Source: Ahaetulla prasina (Eukaryota > Chordata > Lepidosauria > Squamata > Colubridae). From it: a stretch of 64,000 nt of DNA. The stretch spans positions 150,008,179-150,072,178 of the forward strand of contig NC_080542.1 in the NCBI RefSeq assembly GCF_028640845.1, given 5' to 3'. Shown here piece by piece: positions 9,436 to 20,905 of the stretch (position 1 is the stretch's first letter; the number at the start of each line of letters is the position of its first letter). The notes under the pieces were generated by a model. It searched no databases. It saw only the letters and a list, made by a program, of their open reading frames with translations, and was not told where the DNA came from. The translations under genes were made by a program, and so were the position numbers.

Positions 9436-10868
9436 ATGGTCACTGCAGCATCTTCTGTCATCTCTGTGGCCTGGATGAGTCCCAGCATCGTTGCCTCAGG
9501 AATTGTGGTCAAGGAGTACAAGGTGGAGTACAGAACGGTGGAGGCTGGAATTGGAAAAGACCAATGGACTGAAAAAAGGACTGGGAGAAAAACAGAATTT
9601 TATCCCATTGAAGAATTGAAGCCCCAGATGATGTATAGAGTACAGGTGTCAGCTGTGTGTGATAATGGAGCTTTGAGTGTCCCCAGTGAGGAGGTGGAGG
9701 TCTCCACATCACTGGAGGAAGAAAATGCAGACAATGTAGCCACCCAGTTCCTTCAGGAAAGCTCCCTGGTGGAGGACAGACATCCATTAGTGTTCACTCT
9801 TCCTTTGAAGGAAGTCTCCTTAGATGCTTCCACCTCCTGTCTCATGTACCAGCTTGGAAAGGAGAACCTGGAAGTGCCCAACAAAGTGATCCTGGTCATG
9901 GGAGAAACAGGATGTGGGAAAACCACTCTGATCAATGGGATGATCAATTATATCCTGGGTGTCCAGTGGGAAGATAATTTTAGATTCAAACTCATTCATG
10001 AAACCTCCCAGAGAAGAGAAGCTGGAAGTAGGAAGTCTGAAGTCAGAGCCTACATGGTGAACCATCAGAAGGGCTTCCGAATTCCCTATTCTCTCACCAT
10101 CATTGACACGCCAGGATTTGGAGGCACAAGAGACGCAGAGCAAGAAAAACTGGTGGAGAAGCAGCTCCTGGAGTTTTTCTCCACTCCAGGGGGCATTGAC
10201 CATGTGGATGCCATCTGCTTCATGGCCCAGGTCTTCCTTGCCCATTCAACTCACATCCAGAAATGTGTCTTTGATTCCATGCTCTCCATGTTGGGAAAAG
10301 ATGTGAAGGATAACATTCAACTCCTGTTTACCTTTTCAGATGGGGGGACCCCACCTGTCCTGGAGGCCCTCGAGGAGGCCAACCTGCCATGTGCTCAGGA
10401 TGAGTCAGGAACCCCTCTGCACTTCAGATTCATGCTGCAATCTTTGCTAACCCAGAAAATGGAGGAAGCCGTAATGTTGCTTCTGAAATGGTCTGGAAAA
10501 TGAGCACTGAGAGCATGAAGAATTTCTTTGACTCATTAAAGATGGTGGAGACCAAAAGCTTAACCTTGACCATGGAGGTCCTCAAGGAACGTCAGGAGCT
10601 GGAAGCTGCTCTTAGAAGACCTCCCCCTCCTAAGGTTGAGCAGGTGCATCCAAATAGTTTGCAGATCAGTATTGATCCAGTAGCCATTGGGAAGGCTTCC
10701 GTCTCCAAGTTCCAGGTGGAATATCAGATTGCAGGAGATAAGACGTGGAGAAGTATCCATACAGAACATCCCAAGAATCAGTTCACCTTAGAAGAGGTTC
10801 TCCTAGATATTGAATGCAAATTCCGATGTGCTGCTGTGACTCAACTGGGGCTCAGTCAAGGAAGTGAG
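9436..10868 (+). pseudogene. FN3-GTPase-FN3 pseudogene, inverted partial copy of the SNTX-like gene
   Basis: Encodes the second FN3 domain (MVTAASSVISVAWMSPS), the P-loop GTPase (GETGCGKTT near 9901-9927, DTPGFGG near 10108-10128) and the last FN3 of the SNTX-like protein, highly similar to residues about 616-1106 encoded at 30425-31896 on the other strand. The MACPF-like, helical, thioredoxin-like and first FN3 parts are missing; the 5' boundary is an L1 3' end. A 4-nt deletion near 10435 shifts the frame from that of 9436-10503 to that of 10488-10871, and a TAG replaces a sense codon at 10869. The position matching the functional donor (end of exon 2) is eroded. Best read as a dead partial duplicate. 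A transcribed remnant cannot be excluded. Confidence 0.85.
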
Positions 10869-11329
10869 TAGATCGCTTGCACCTGCTGTGGGAAATCTGA
10901 AAAGGTGATTATAAGGCCTTGGGGATGGGGAGGGAAAGAAAGGGGATGGGAAGGTGGGAGAGGGGGATAGAGGGAAAGAGAGAGACAGAGAGACAGAGAG
11001 AGGAAAAGGGAGAGAGGGAAGGGAAAATGAGAAGACAAAGCTGCCTGGATGAGCAGTGAAACTTCTCAATCTAACAAAAAAATTAGTCCAGTTGTCATAA
11101 TTCAAATTTCAGGCTTCTTGGGGTGACAATCATAAAGGTATTTTAGGAGAATGTCTTGCTTTATTTCAAACTCTCAGTATTGCACACCTAGTAATTTTGT
11201 AATCTACACAAAATCATCTTGATCTTCTCATTCTACAATTGGTGGTGCCACCCAAATCTCAAACTGTGACCTTCTAACACCAATAATTTACAATTTCTCA
11301 AAGTTGCCCATTCTTACTTCCACACTAAA
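10869..11329. other. Unassigned flank with purine-rich low-complexity tract
   Basis: Sequence after the pseudogene. A G/A-only run with GAGAGACAGAGA repeats occupies about 10917-11036. Nothing coding was recognised. Confidence 0.6.
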
Positions 11330-11884
11330 TCAGTCAGTCAGTCAGTCAATCAATCAATCAGAATAGAGCTGGAAGGGACCTTGGATGTCTTCTAGTCCAG
11401 CCCCCTGCTAAAGCAGGAGGCCCTCAACCATTTCAGACAGGATACTGTCCAATCTCTTCTTAAAAACCTCCACTGATGGAGCATCCACAACATCTAGAGT
11501 GAAGTTGTTCCACTGATTAATTGTCCTCAATGTTAGGAAGTTTCTCCTTAATTTCAGGCCGCCTCTCTTCTGGATTAGTTTCCATCTGTTGCTTCTTGTC
11601 CTGCCTTCAGGTGCTTTGGAAAATAAGTTGACCCCTCCTTTTCGTTGGGGCAGCCCCTCAGATACTAGAATAGTGCTATTGTGTCACCACTAGTCCTTCT
11701 AGACTGGCCATACCCAATACCTGCAGCCATTCTTTATAAGTTTTAGTCGCTATGCCTTTAATCATCTTAGTTGATCTTATTTGGGCTTTCCCCCAAAGTC
11801 TCAATATCATATTTGTAATATGGTGACCAAAAGTGGATGCAGCCTTCCAGGTGTGGCCTTACTAAGGCTTTAGAAAGCAGATTT
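11330..11884 (-). mobile_element. CR1 LINE 3' end (copy a)
   Basis: Minus-strand 3' end of a CR1: the conserved GGACTAGA...GGTCCCTTCCAGCTC-like end block lies at 11364-11402 (reverse complement), adjoining a (CAGT)n/(CAAT)n simple repeat at 11329-11360. The RT C-terminus is decayed. It is cut off at about 11884 against a second CR1. Confidence 0.85.
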
Positions 11885-12665
11885 TAACAGATTAACAGAG
11901 TTGGAAGGACCCTAATAGGTCATCTAGTCCAACCCCCTGCTCAAGCAGGAGACCCTATACTATTTCTGACAAATGGCAGTCCAATCTTTTCTTGAAAGCC
12001 TCCAGTGATGAAGCTCCTACAACTTCCGAAGGCAACTTGTGTTTCATTGGTTGAGTGTTCTCACTGTCAGAAAGTTCCTCCTTATTTCCAGATTTAATCT
12101 CTCCTTGGTCAGTTTCCATCCATTATTCCTTGTCTGGCCTTTGGGTGCTTTGGAAAATAGCTTGATCCCTTCCTCTCTGGGGCAGCCCCTCAAATATTGG
12201 AAGATGCTCTCCTGTCTCCCCTGGTCCTTCTCTTCACTAGACTATCCATGCCCAGTTCATGTAACCGTTCTTCATATGTTTTAGCCTCCAGTCCCCTCAT
12301 CATCCTGGTTGCTCTTCTCTGCACTTTTTCTAGAGTCTCAACATCTTTTTTATAGTGTGGTGACCAAAACTGGATGCAGTACTCTAGGTGTGGTCTTACT
12401 AGGGCTTTATAGAGTGGTATTAGTACCTCCCTTGATCTTGATTGTATCCCTCTGTTAATGCAATTTAGGATTACATTGGCTTTTTTAGCTGCTGCTGCAC
12501 ACTGCTGGCTCATATTTAGCTGGTTGTCCACTAAGACTTCAAGATCCCTCTCCCAGTTCCTATTTTTGAGCCAGGTTGTACTTGAACCAAATGTCCTTGT
12601 ATCTTTGGGTTTTCCTGCCTAGGTGTAAAAGCTTATTTTTCTCTGCATTAATTTCTCCACATGGA
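11885..12665 (-). mobile_element. CR1 LINE 3' end (copy b)
   Basis: A second minus-strand CR1 3' end. The frame 12190-12531 encodes the CR1 RT C-terminal region ([35 protein letters not shown]) closely matching the longer CR1 at 18038-19690. 5'-truncated. Confidence 0.88.
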
Positions 12666-12890
12666 TTTCACATGGTTTAGTTAAATCCCAAGGATTATAA
12701 TTTGGTCCTTCTGAGATGTATATACTAACTTAATTCCCCTCATAAATTTCCCACCAAAGTTTATCTCTTCCAAGACTTTAAACAAAAAAAGCCAGTCCAG
12801 CTTTCTTCCTATCAAGTCTGAGCGTTGATTGCTACTCTGCCCTGGGACTCCACCGTCTCCTGTCTGACCTGCTTCCTGCTTCTCTTTCAG

Positions 12891-12930
12891 GGATCCCTGG
12901 AGGACCACGGAGCTGAAGCAAAGGAAGAAG
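12891..12930 (+). CDS. GIMAP-like gene, candidate small coding exon
   Basis: A 40-nt segment preceded by a good acceptor (pyrimidine-rich, CTCTTTCAG) and followed by a GTGAGG donor. It is open in the frame that starts at its first base (GSLEDHGAEAKEE) and ends one base into a codon, which fits the phase of the GIMAP-like exon starting at 14243 (G + CC = Ala). Phase and frame agreement support the exon. It also begins in phase 0, so it would accept an upstream exon ending on a whole codon. Confidence 0.6.
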
Positions 12931-14242
12931 GTGAGGGTCCCCCAAGAATTCTGCTTCATAGCTTGCCAGTGTTAGCACAGGGGAATGGCCTGGCACAAAG
13001 CTCGTGTGTGTGTGTGTGTGTACTTCAAAGTCCTGGGATGGGTGGATTTATCCATTTTCTAGCCCGCCTTTCCGTGTTGCAAACCCAAAGTGGGGAGTCA
13101 GGAACTGTTGATGCAAAACAAAAAGAGTCGCTCAGCCTCTCGCCCTTCCGCACCACCAGGAACACCCGGCTGCAGCTTCTCTTTAATGGCAAAGCCCAAA
13201 TCTGACCTGCTGGGCATTCTTTGCCCATCTCCACCCTGCCAGTGCAGAGGTGGGTTTCAGCAGGTTCTGACCAGTTCTGGAGAACCAGTAGTGGAAATTT
13301 TGAGTAGTTTGGAGAACTGGCAAATACCACCTCTGGCTGGCCCCGCCCCCATCTATTTTTTGCCTCCTGAGTCCCAGCTGATCGGGAGGAAATGGGGATT
13401 TTGCAGTATCCTTCCCCTGCCACGCCCACCAAGCCACGCCCACAGAACAGGTAGTAAAAAGTTTTGAATCCCACCACTGTGACCGTGCCCTGAAGTTGGT
13501 GGGTGGGGAGAGGCCTAGCCTCTGGCTGGCTCTTCTCTGGCACAAACTGGCCTTCCCTTTGGCAGGGTGACACTCTAAGGGTTCCTAGACAGGTTTCTTC
13601 CCATAGTAGAGAAGGAACAGAACCAAGGGGGGTGGAAATGGGGAAAAGCTTGGGGAGATTTGTGGGTGCAGTTAATGTGACCGAATCGCTCAACCCCTCA
13701 AAACCCCCATTTTGCCTCCTTGGCTTTGCAGGGCTGAGCTGCACATTCCAGCTGCCATCACCTTGTAGAGATGGACCAGTGAAACTTGCCACTCCCAGAT
13801 CTTGGGGGGGGGGAGGTCCCTCGTCAAGTGCCCCAGCCATGAGAGCATCCTTTGCCCCCTCCCTCCATGGGACAAGTACCAGCATGGTTGGACTAAACCC
13901 GGGCGGTCTCTAGGTTGAGCTCAGCTCCAGAAATATTTTACCTTTAGCATCTTAATTTTGTTTAAGAAAGAACTTTGTTATAGTGCAAATCACACTTAAA
14001 TGGCAGCCAGGACTTATGTAAGGCAGGCCTTGCTCATCTCTCTACAAGTACGGGGTTGCCACCCTGAGTGGGTCCATTTGGGGCCCAGGAGATACTTGGA
14101 AAGAATTTTGTTGGCACCACCTGCCATCCTCAGTCCCAGCTTCCTGCTCTCTGTCCTTCAATGTTAGAAATTGCAGAGTTTTGTTCCCCTCTGTTGTGCC
14201 ACCCACAGTCTAACCACATTTCTTCTCTGTCTTTCAAATTAG
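12931..14242 (+). other. Probable intron of the GIMAP-like gene
   Basis: Between the two candidate exons. It contains a (GT)n run at 13004-13020 and the hAT-like MITE at 13245-13479. No other conserved coding segment was recognised. Confidence 0.5.
13245..13479. mobile_element. hAT-like MITE (CAGAGGTGGG / CCCACCACTG)
   Basis: Terminal inverted repeats CAGAGGTGGG and CCCACCACTG with an imperfect 8-bp duplication, TGCCAGTG and TGACCGTG. It shares the subterminal AAGCCACGCCCACAGAAC block with the larger element at 33965-34831, so the two are related. Non-coding. Confidence 0.75.
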
Positions 14243-14895
14243 CCGAACTGTGGCTGATCCTGGTTAGGAAATCCGGAGGCGGGGAGAGTGCCACGGGCAA
14301 CACCATCCTTGGCCAGAGGGAGTTCATCTCGGAAGCAAAGACCCCCACCCTGAGGTGCCAAAGGGGGCAGGGAAGTTGGAAGGGGAGGAAGATTTCTGTG
14401 ATCGACACACCAGCCTTTTCTGATTCCAAACAGATGGAGAAATCACTGGAAATGGAGATGCAAAACTGCCTTGCATCAGGTCTCCATGCCTTCATTTTGG
14501 TGACCCAGATGGGCCACTTCACCACAGAAGATGTGGCTACTGCAAAGCGTGTCCAGAAAATCTTTGGGGCCGAGTCTGCCAGGCACACGATCATCCTCTT
14601 CACCTGCAAGGAAGATTTGGGAAAGGATTCCCTGGTGGAGTGTGTCAAAGAATCCAACATCAGGAATCTGTGTGATCTGATTAAGCAGTGCAACCATTGC
14701 TTCTGCGATTGTAACAACAAGGCCGAGGCAGGCGAGCGGGAGAAGCAGGTCTCTGAACTGAGGGAGATGGTTGATAAGATAGTCGAGGAGAATGGAGGGG
14801 AACCTTATTTCATCCCACAAGGTTCAGAAAAAACAAATTTGTTATCAAATTTGTTATCAAAATTGTTTTCTTTTTGGGGAAGAAATCAAAAGTAA
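14243..14895 (+). CDS. GIMAP-family GTPase-like domain exon with altered P-loop
   Basis: The large terminal exon of a GTPase of immunity-associated protein (GIMAP/AIG1) gene, entered through the acceptor at 14241-14242 and ending at TGA/TAA position 14895. Visible motifs: G1 is KSGGGESATGNTILG, where the family has GxxGxGKSATGNTILG, so the P-loop lysine is glutamate; G3 is DTPAFSD (family DTPGFFD); the GIMAP conserved box and G4 TCKEDL and G5 CNNKAE are present. About 217 codons, the usual size of a GIMAP G domain plus C-terminal extension, ending LLSNLLSKLFSFWGRNQK. With the lysine lost, GTP binding should be weak or absent, so this is either a pseudo-GTPase or a decaying gene; the frame is otherwise open. 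Upstream exon(s) at 12891 and beyond. Confidence 0.85.
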
Positions 14896-15734
14896 ACATT
14901 GAGATAGATTGTTTTGGGAGTAGTTCCTCAGCTTTTTGGATGACCCTTCTTCCGAAGGAACAGCGTTCCCAGATCTGGACGCATAGGAAGGAGTACAGCC
15001 ACACATTCAATTTTCAAGAAGCTGAAGTTATTGCCCACAATAGGACTGAAGGAGGAAGGAAGCCTACTAAAAGAAGCCTGGTTCTCCAATGACAATCCCA
15101 TCAATAGGCATATTGAACTGCCACTGGGCTACCAGGCGTTGAGACACCTGGGGAGACCCTGCAGGATGAGCAGAGACGGAGCAGAGACCGATGACCCCCC
15201 CCCCACACGCACCCCTGAGTGTGCAGACTCAGCCTGTGGAGGAGGCATCGTCAGCCCTGACCAAAGACAGAACCGGGCAGGGCTATCTCAAACCACCACA
15301 GATAGGATTAATGAGAAGCAAGGAAGGGGGGGGGGAACCACAAGGTCACAGATAAGACAGCAAATTGTGAAGGTTGACAGGCTCACATCATCCCCCACAG
15401 ACAAGCAGGCCAGGAGGGAGGAAACGGTAGGAATTAAGCCTCCATCAACCAGCATGAGGACAGCCAAAACAACCCAGCTGATTACAAGTGGGAGGCGGCT
15501 GGAGGGGCCTATTACTGGCGCAAAGGCCAAATTGATTAATGGCATAGAAAGGCAGAGATCACTAAAAGGGTAGTTTAATACTCTGACAATGTCAGCAGAC
15601 GGCTGACAAAAGCTTAGTAGAATAAAATTTTAATTATTATAATATATACGGAGTTATCTCTGTGCTCTCCTGCCCATGTGGTTGTGTGAATCCACCCACC
15701 TGGGCTGTGGAGGGGGGAATGGAGGCTGACACAC
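14896..15734. other. Unassigned flank of the GIMAP-like gene
   Basis: No family recognised. It contains short open frames without known motifs and an A/T-rich stretch near 15620-15650. It may include 3' UTR of the GIMAP-like gene; no clear AATAAA was tied to it. Confidence 0.4.
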
Positions 15735-16080
15735 AAAATAAGGCAACTCCATGAGAGGAAACGATTTATTACGAAGCATGGAATAGATGGTACAAGTGGT
15801 TGGAGAAAGAATCTGAAGTGAATGTATAAATGTATAAACGTAAGAGAAAATATTATAGAGGAACGAAATAGTTACTATGTAATAGATAGGTATAAATTGT
15901 AATGAATATAGGAATTAATAAGTAGTATATAAAATGTGTGTATATATAGTTGGTTAAAAGATAAAACAGATATTACCAAAGATGCTGGTATTGGAAAGCT
16001 GTAAAAATGTAACAAAGATGTTAAAGATGTAAATGCTGAATAAAAATTATTTTTTAAAAAATAAAAAAATAAGGCAACTC
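15735..16080 (+). mobile_element. 5'-truncated L1 insertion with 15-bp TSD
   Basis: The direct repeat AAAATAAGGCAACTC at 15735-15749 and 16066-16080 flanks about 316 bp that begin in the last codons of L1 ORF2 (RWYKWLEKE) and end in an A-rich tail with AATAAA. Long TSD plus A-tail indicate L1-type target-primed insertion. Confidence 0.85.
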
Positions 16081-16689
16081 AAAAACCTGGAGCTCCCAAC
16101 TCAGAGGTGACCAGCAATCAAGCAAACGTGGCGCTCTGGCCTTCCTACCTCTGGCCAGCAAGAGCAGAGCAGGCAGGGCTGGTCTGGGCTGAACATCTGG
16201 AGCCACGCTTGGCAGAGTTGGCAAGGGGCTCAGCAGGGCCGCTTAGCAGGGAGACCCTGGCCTGTTTGGTTCGCTTCAGTGTGGGGTGGGAATGCAGAAG
16301 GCAGAGGGAATCTGTGCCTCAGCGTTCAGCCCTCAAAGGCTCCATTGGGGTGACCTTTTCTGCTTTTGGAACATTACGTTTAGCAAACTTTTGTAAAAGC
16401 ATTTCTCTTTCCCCCCCTCCAGTGGTGGGATTCAGATAATTTAACAACTGGTTCTCTGCCCTAATGACCAGCTGGGTAGGCGTGGCTGGGTGGCCATGTG
16501 AATGGGTGGCCGTGGCCAACTCAACATCACTCACGTCGAGGGGCGCTTCTCCTCGTCTGGCCTCTCGTGACCGTGGGGAGGTTGCAATGGTCGTAAGTGT
16601 GGAAAACAGTCACAAGTCACTTTTTTCAGTGCCATTGTAACTTTGAATGGTCACTAAATGAACTGTTGTAAGTCAAGGATTACCTGTAC
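16081..16689. other. Unassigned sequence with hAT-like and other repeat fragments
   Basis: At 16420 a CAGTGGTGGGATT start resembles the hAT-like MITE termini at 13245, but no matching right end was found. At 16625-16690 is a recurrent interspersed motif (GTTGTAAGTCAAGGATTACCTGTA) whose class I cannot assign. No gene seen. Confidence 0.4.
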
Positions 16690-19600
16690 AAAAATACAAA
16701 GAGCTTCTTTGCTTGCAAAAAGCTGCCCTAAAATTTCTGTCCCCAGCAATCGAAAACTAAAAGGGTTATCAGTGCATGTAACATAGATGTCTGTATGGGT
16801 AAGACTATCAACCATGCTATCAAGGAAAACCAAGCATTTAACAGTGAGTGCCATACCATGTGCACTAAACCAACAGGTGGCATGAAAGTAGGGGCAGTCA
16901 ACACAGGTTATGTAGACAGTAAACACAAGATCAATCCAAATGGACTCAAATGTCTATACACCAATGCACAGAGTATGAGGAATAAACAGGGTGAATTAGA
17001 AATCCAAGTAAATGAGGGTAGATATGATATTGTTGCCATTACGGAAACTTGGTGGGATGAAACTGACAAATGGAACATACAGCTAGAGGGATATAAATTA
17101 TTTAAAAGAAATAGACCAAATAAAAGAGGAGGTGGAGTTGCACTATATAAGAAATAACTACATCTCTACAGAAATAGAGCACAACAATGATGAAAATCAT
17201 CTTGAATGTATTTGGGTCAATATAAAAGGGTGAAAACGATATTGCCATAGGTCTATACTATAGGCCACCCAACCAAACAGAGGAAGTAGATGAACTTTTG
17301 CTAGTCAGCTAACTAAGGTATGTAGGAAGCACATCACAGTAGTAATGGGGGATTTTAACTACCCTGACATCAACTGGGAAACAAACTCTGCACCAAGTGG
17401 AAGATCCAACAGGTTCCTAACAAACCTAGCAGACAATTTTGTTTCCCAAAAAATAGAGAAGGCGACAAGGAGATCAGCCATATTGGACTTAATTCTCACT
17501 AACAGAGATGAAATGATAGAAGGTGTTGAAGCTACAGGAACCTTGGGGGCAAGTGACCACGCAATATTGGAATTCAACATTAAGCAAATACAAGTAGTAG
17601 AACAAAGTCAAACTAGAGTCTTGGACTTTAAGAGAGCTAATTTCAATAAACTTAGAGAGATCTTGAGAAGGATTCAATGGATGAGAATCCTCAGGGGGAA
17701 AACAACTCAAGAAGCTTGGGAAATTTTGAAAAGTGAGATTATAAAAGCACAGTCTAACACAATACCAATGAAGAAGAAAAATAGTAGATCACAAAAGAAA
17801 CCAGCATGGATGCATAAAGAACTATCTGACAAATTGAAAGACAAAAAGGACAAATATAAAAAGTGGAAAGAGGGCAAATAACTAAGGCAGAATATCAGCA
17901 AATAGCCGAGCCTGTAAAGATGAAGTGAGGAAAGCTAAGGCTCACAATGAACAAAGGCTAGCGACAAAAGTAAAAATAATAAAAAGCTTCTTCCAACATG
18001 TTAAAAACAAGAAAAAGTCAAGGAAACAATTGGCCCATTGCTGGGAGAAAGTGGCAAGAAGATGACAAGCAACAGGGAGAAAGCAGATCTACTTAACTCA
18101 TATTTTGCATCTGTCTTTACACAAAAGGAAAAACAATCCAACCTATCAAAACAGCACTACAAAAACAGATTAGAAACACAAGTTAAAATAGGGAAGAAAA
18201 TGGTAAGTGAACACCTGTCTACCCTAGACGAGTTCAAATCACCAGGACCGAATGGATTACACCCCAAGGTTCTGAAGGAACTGGCAGACGTGATCTCAGA
18301 ACCACTGAACTATATCTTTCAAAGATCCTGGAGCACAGGGGAGCTGCCAGAGGACTGGAAAAGAGCTGATGTAGTTCCCATCTTCAAAAAAGGAAAAAAA
18401 ACAGATCCAGGAAACTACAGACCTATCAGTCTGACCTCAATACCGGGGAAGATTCTGGAAAAGATAATCAAGCAACGAATCACCGAACACCTAGAAGCAA
18501 ACAAAGTAATAACCAAAAGCCAACATGGGTTTGTCAAAAACAGATCATGCCAGACTAATCTTATCGCATTCTTTGACAAAATGACAAAATTAGTAGACCA
18601 GAGGAATGCTGTTGATATAATTTACTTGGACTTCAGTAAAGCATTTGATAAAGTAGACCATAACCTACTACTAGATAAAGTAGAAAAATGTGGGTTAGAT
18701 AGCACCACCACCAGATGGATTCGTAACTGGCTGACCAACCGCACTCAACGTGTAGTCCTCAACGGAACTACATCCACATGGAGGGAAGTATGCAGTGGAG
18801 TACCCCAAGGCTCTGTTTTAGGCCCAGTACTCTTCAACATCTTCATCAATGACTTGGACGAGGGGATAGATGGGGAACTCATCAAATTTGCAGATGACAC
18901 CAAGCTGGCAGGAATAGCCAACACTCCAGAAGATAGGCTCAAGTTACAGAAAGATCTTGACAGACTTGAACATTGGGCGCTATCTAACAAAATGAAATTC
19001 AACAGTGAAAAAAGTAAGGTTCTACATTTAGGCCAAAAAAACAAAACGCACCAGTACCGTATATGTGGTACCTTGCTCAATAGTAGTACCTGTGAGAGGG
19101 ATCTTGGAGTCCTAGTGGATAACCATCTAGATATGAGCCAGCAGTGTGCAGCAGCTGTTAAAAAAGCCAACACAGTTCTGGGCTGCATAAACAGAGGGAT
19201 AGAATCAAGATCACGTGAAGTGCTAGTACCACTTTATAATGCCTTGGTAAGGCCATACTTGGAATATTGCATCCAGTTTTGGTCGCCACGATGTAAAAAA
19301 GATGTTGAGACTCTAGAAAGAGTGCAGAGAAGAGCAACAAAGATGATTAGGGGACTGGAGGATAAAACATATGAAGAACGGTTGCAGGAACTGGGTATGT
19401 CTAGTTTAACAAAAAGAAGGACTAGGGGAGACATGATAGCAGTGTTCCAATATCTCAGGGGCTGCCACAGAGAAGTGGGAGTTGGGCTGTTCTCCAGAGC
19501 ACCTGAGGGTAGAACAAGAAGCAATGGGTGGAAACTGATCAAGGAAAGAAGCAACTTAGAACTAAGGAGAAATTTCCTGACAGTTAGAACAATTAATAAG

Positions 19601-19779
19601 TGGAACGACTTGCCTTCAGAAGTTGTGAATGCTCCAACACTGGAAATTTTTAAGAAAATGTTGGATAACCATCTGACTGAGATGGTGTAGGGTTTCCTGC
19701 TTGGGCAGGGGGTTGGACTAGAAGGCCTCCAAGGTCCCTTCCAACTCTGATGTTATGTTATGTTATGTTATGTTAAATA
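16690..19779 (+). mobile_element. CR1 LINE with near-complete ORF2
   Basis: Endonuclease (CLYTNAQSMRNK, AITETWW, GGGVALY from about 16940; MGDFNYPDINW at 17345), RT ([49 protein letters not shown]) and the CR1 C-terminal region. The RT frame 18038-19690 (550 codons) is intact through the stop; frameshifts near 17150, 17340, 17880 and 18020 break the endonuclease and linker. The 3' end has the CR1 block GGTTGGACTAGAAGGCCTCC and a (TTATG)n tail at 19752-19775. 5'-truncated. Nearly the same sequence recurs at 62788-64000. Confidence 0.93.
18038..19690 (+). pseudogene. CR1 ORF2 reverse transcriptase region, open frame
   Basis: A 550-codon open frame covering the RT palm with the FADD box and the C-terminal CR1 domain through the natural stop. 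The upstream endonuclease is in other frames, so no complete ORF2 protein is encoded. RT copies the element RNA at the nicked target. Confidence 0.88.
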
Positions 19780-19877
19780 CCAATCATTAGATTGGAAACA
19801 CCTGCAACCGGAGTAAGGAATCAGGCAGGGGAAGGAGCAGAAGGGCGGCTGGCTCAGGTGGGGTAGGAGAGAAGAGT

Positions 19878-19882
19878 GTCCC
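19878..19882. repeat. Target-site duplication GTCCC, left copy
   Basis: Exact 5-bp repeat with 24478-24482, flanking the Gypsy-2 LTRs. Confidence 0.9.
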
Positions 19883-20143
19883 TGTTATGTCCTCGGGAAT
19901 ACGACCCGAGGAGAGAATGCCTATTGCTAGCCGTTGCTGATTGGTTAAAGCACAGCTAGTGTAAAGAGCCGGAAAGGGGGTTGTTTGATTGGTTCCGCAG
20001 CTTGATAGCGAGTTATACTTAAGCAGCTGCCGAGCCAAGCGCGGCGTTCCAGTTATTGCCTCCAGTGAGAAGTTGTTAAGAGTCGTTAATAAAGTAGTTT
20101 TTAAGCCAAGCCTCGGGCCCTTGTATTGTTCGCAAACAGAATA
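19883..20143 (+). repeat. 5' LTR of Gypsy-2
   Basis: 261 bp, TGTTATG...CAGAATA. It contains AATAAAG near 20088 as a candidate polyadenylation signal. The primer-binding site region begins one base downstream (TGGCGACGAGGAGTGG at 20145-20160); the tRNA was not identified and no self-complementary match was seen. Confidence 0.9.
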
Positions 20144-20215
20144 CTGGCGACGAGGAGTGGAACTCTACGTGAGGCGACGGTTTTCGTATTAGCGGTAGGA
20201 GCAAAAATTTCCTAA

Positions 20216-20866
20216 ATGTCAACCGCCATTTCAACCTTCTCCCCTTTTGAGCCTGCTAATGAAGTCTGGGAAGCGTATTTAGAACGTTTCGAATGCTTCC
20301 TGCAGGCGAACAATTTATCTGATATCTCGAGCGCTAGGAAGCGTGGTTACTTCCTTAGTTGTTGTGGCCGTCACGTCTTTGCGACGGCTCGGGCTCTCAC
20401 TGCCCCACAAGCAGTGTCGTCCGTCCCTTGGGACACACTATTGGAGAAACTACAGGCCCACTATTCCCCGAAACCCTCCCGCGTGGCCAGACGACATCTT
20501 TTTAGACAGCGGTTCCAGGGTGAGGGCGAGTCTATCAATGATTTTATGGCGTCCCTTCGTGATGTTGCGCTACAGTGCGAGTTCACCGATTTGGAAGACA
20601 TGTTGTTAGACCAATTAGTTACTGGGGTCAAGGACCTGCGGTTGCAGCGCCACTTACTGGCCCGCTCTGAAGTGACACTCCAGGTGGCTATTGAGGAGGC
20701 GCGAGCTTCTGAAATGTCGGAACGGTCGTCAGCAGAGATCCAGCGGTTCCATGTCGGAGCCGCTGCGGCTGCTGCCGTCAAGCCGCTATCAGTCCACCAT
20801 GAAGATGCAGATGGCGACGCGCCGTTTCCTGCTGATGAAGCTGTGCGTCGCCTCAATGCAGCATGA
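20216..20866 (+). pseudogene. Gypsy-2 gag
   Basis: 217 codons from ATG 20216: matrix/capsid-like alpha-helical protein with the retrotransposon-gag motif (FRQRFQGEGESINDFMASL). The frame ends with TGA at 20864, but the zinc knuckles continue in the same frame from 20867 on. The TGA may be a decayed CpG Arg codon or a readthrough stop; decay is the simpler reading. Confidence 0.85.
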
Positions 20867-20905
20867 AGAAATGAGTGCAATCGCGAGGGGAGGGGAAAAC
20901 CAGAG

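Noticed and set aside
11329..11360. CRISPR-like or satellite array
   Set aside because: Simple tetranucleotide run at a LINE end; no spacers.
13025..13885. 286-codon minus-strand frame
   Set aside because: It spans a hAT-like MITE and intron sequence, with no domain similarity.
20145..20160. Self-priming in Gypsy-2
   Set aside because: No complementary 11-mer was found in its LTR; the PBS starts TGG as expected for tRNA priming.
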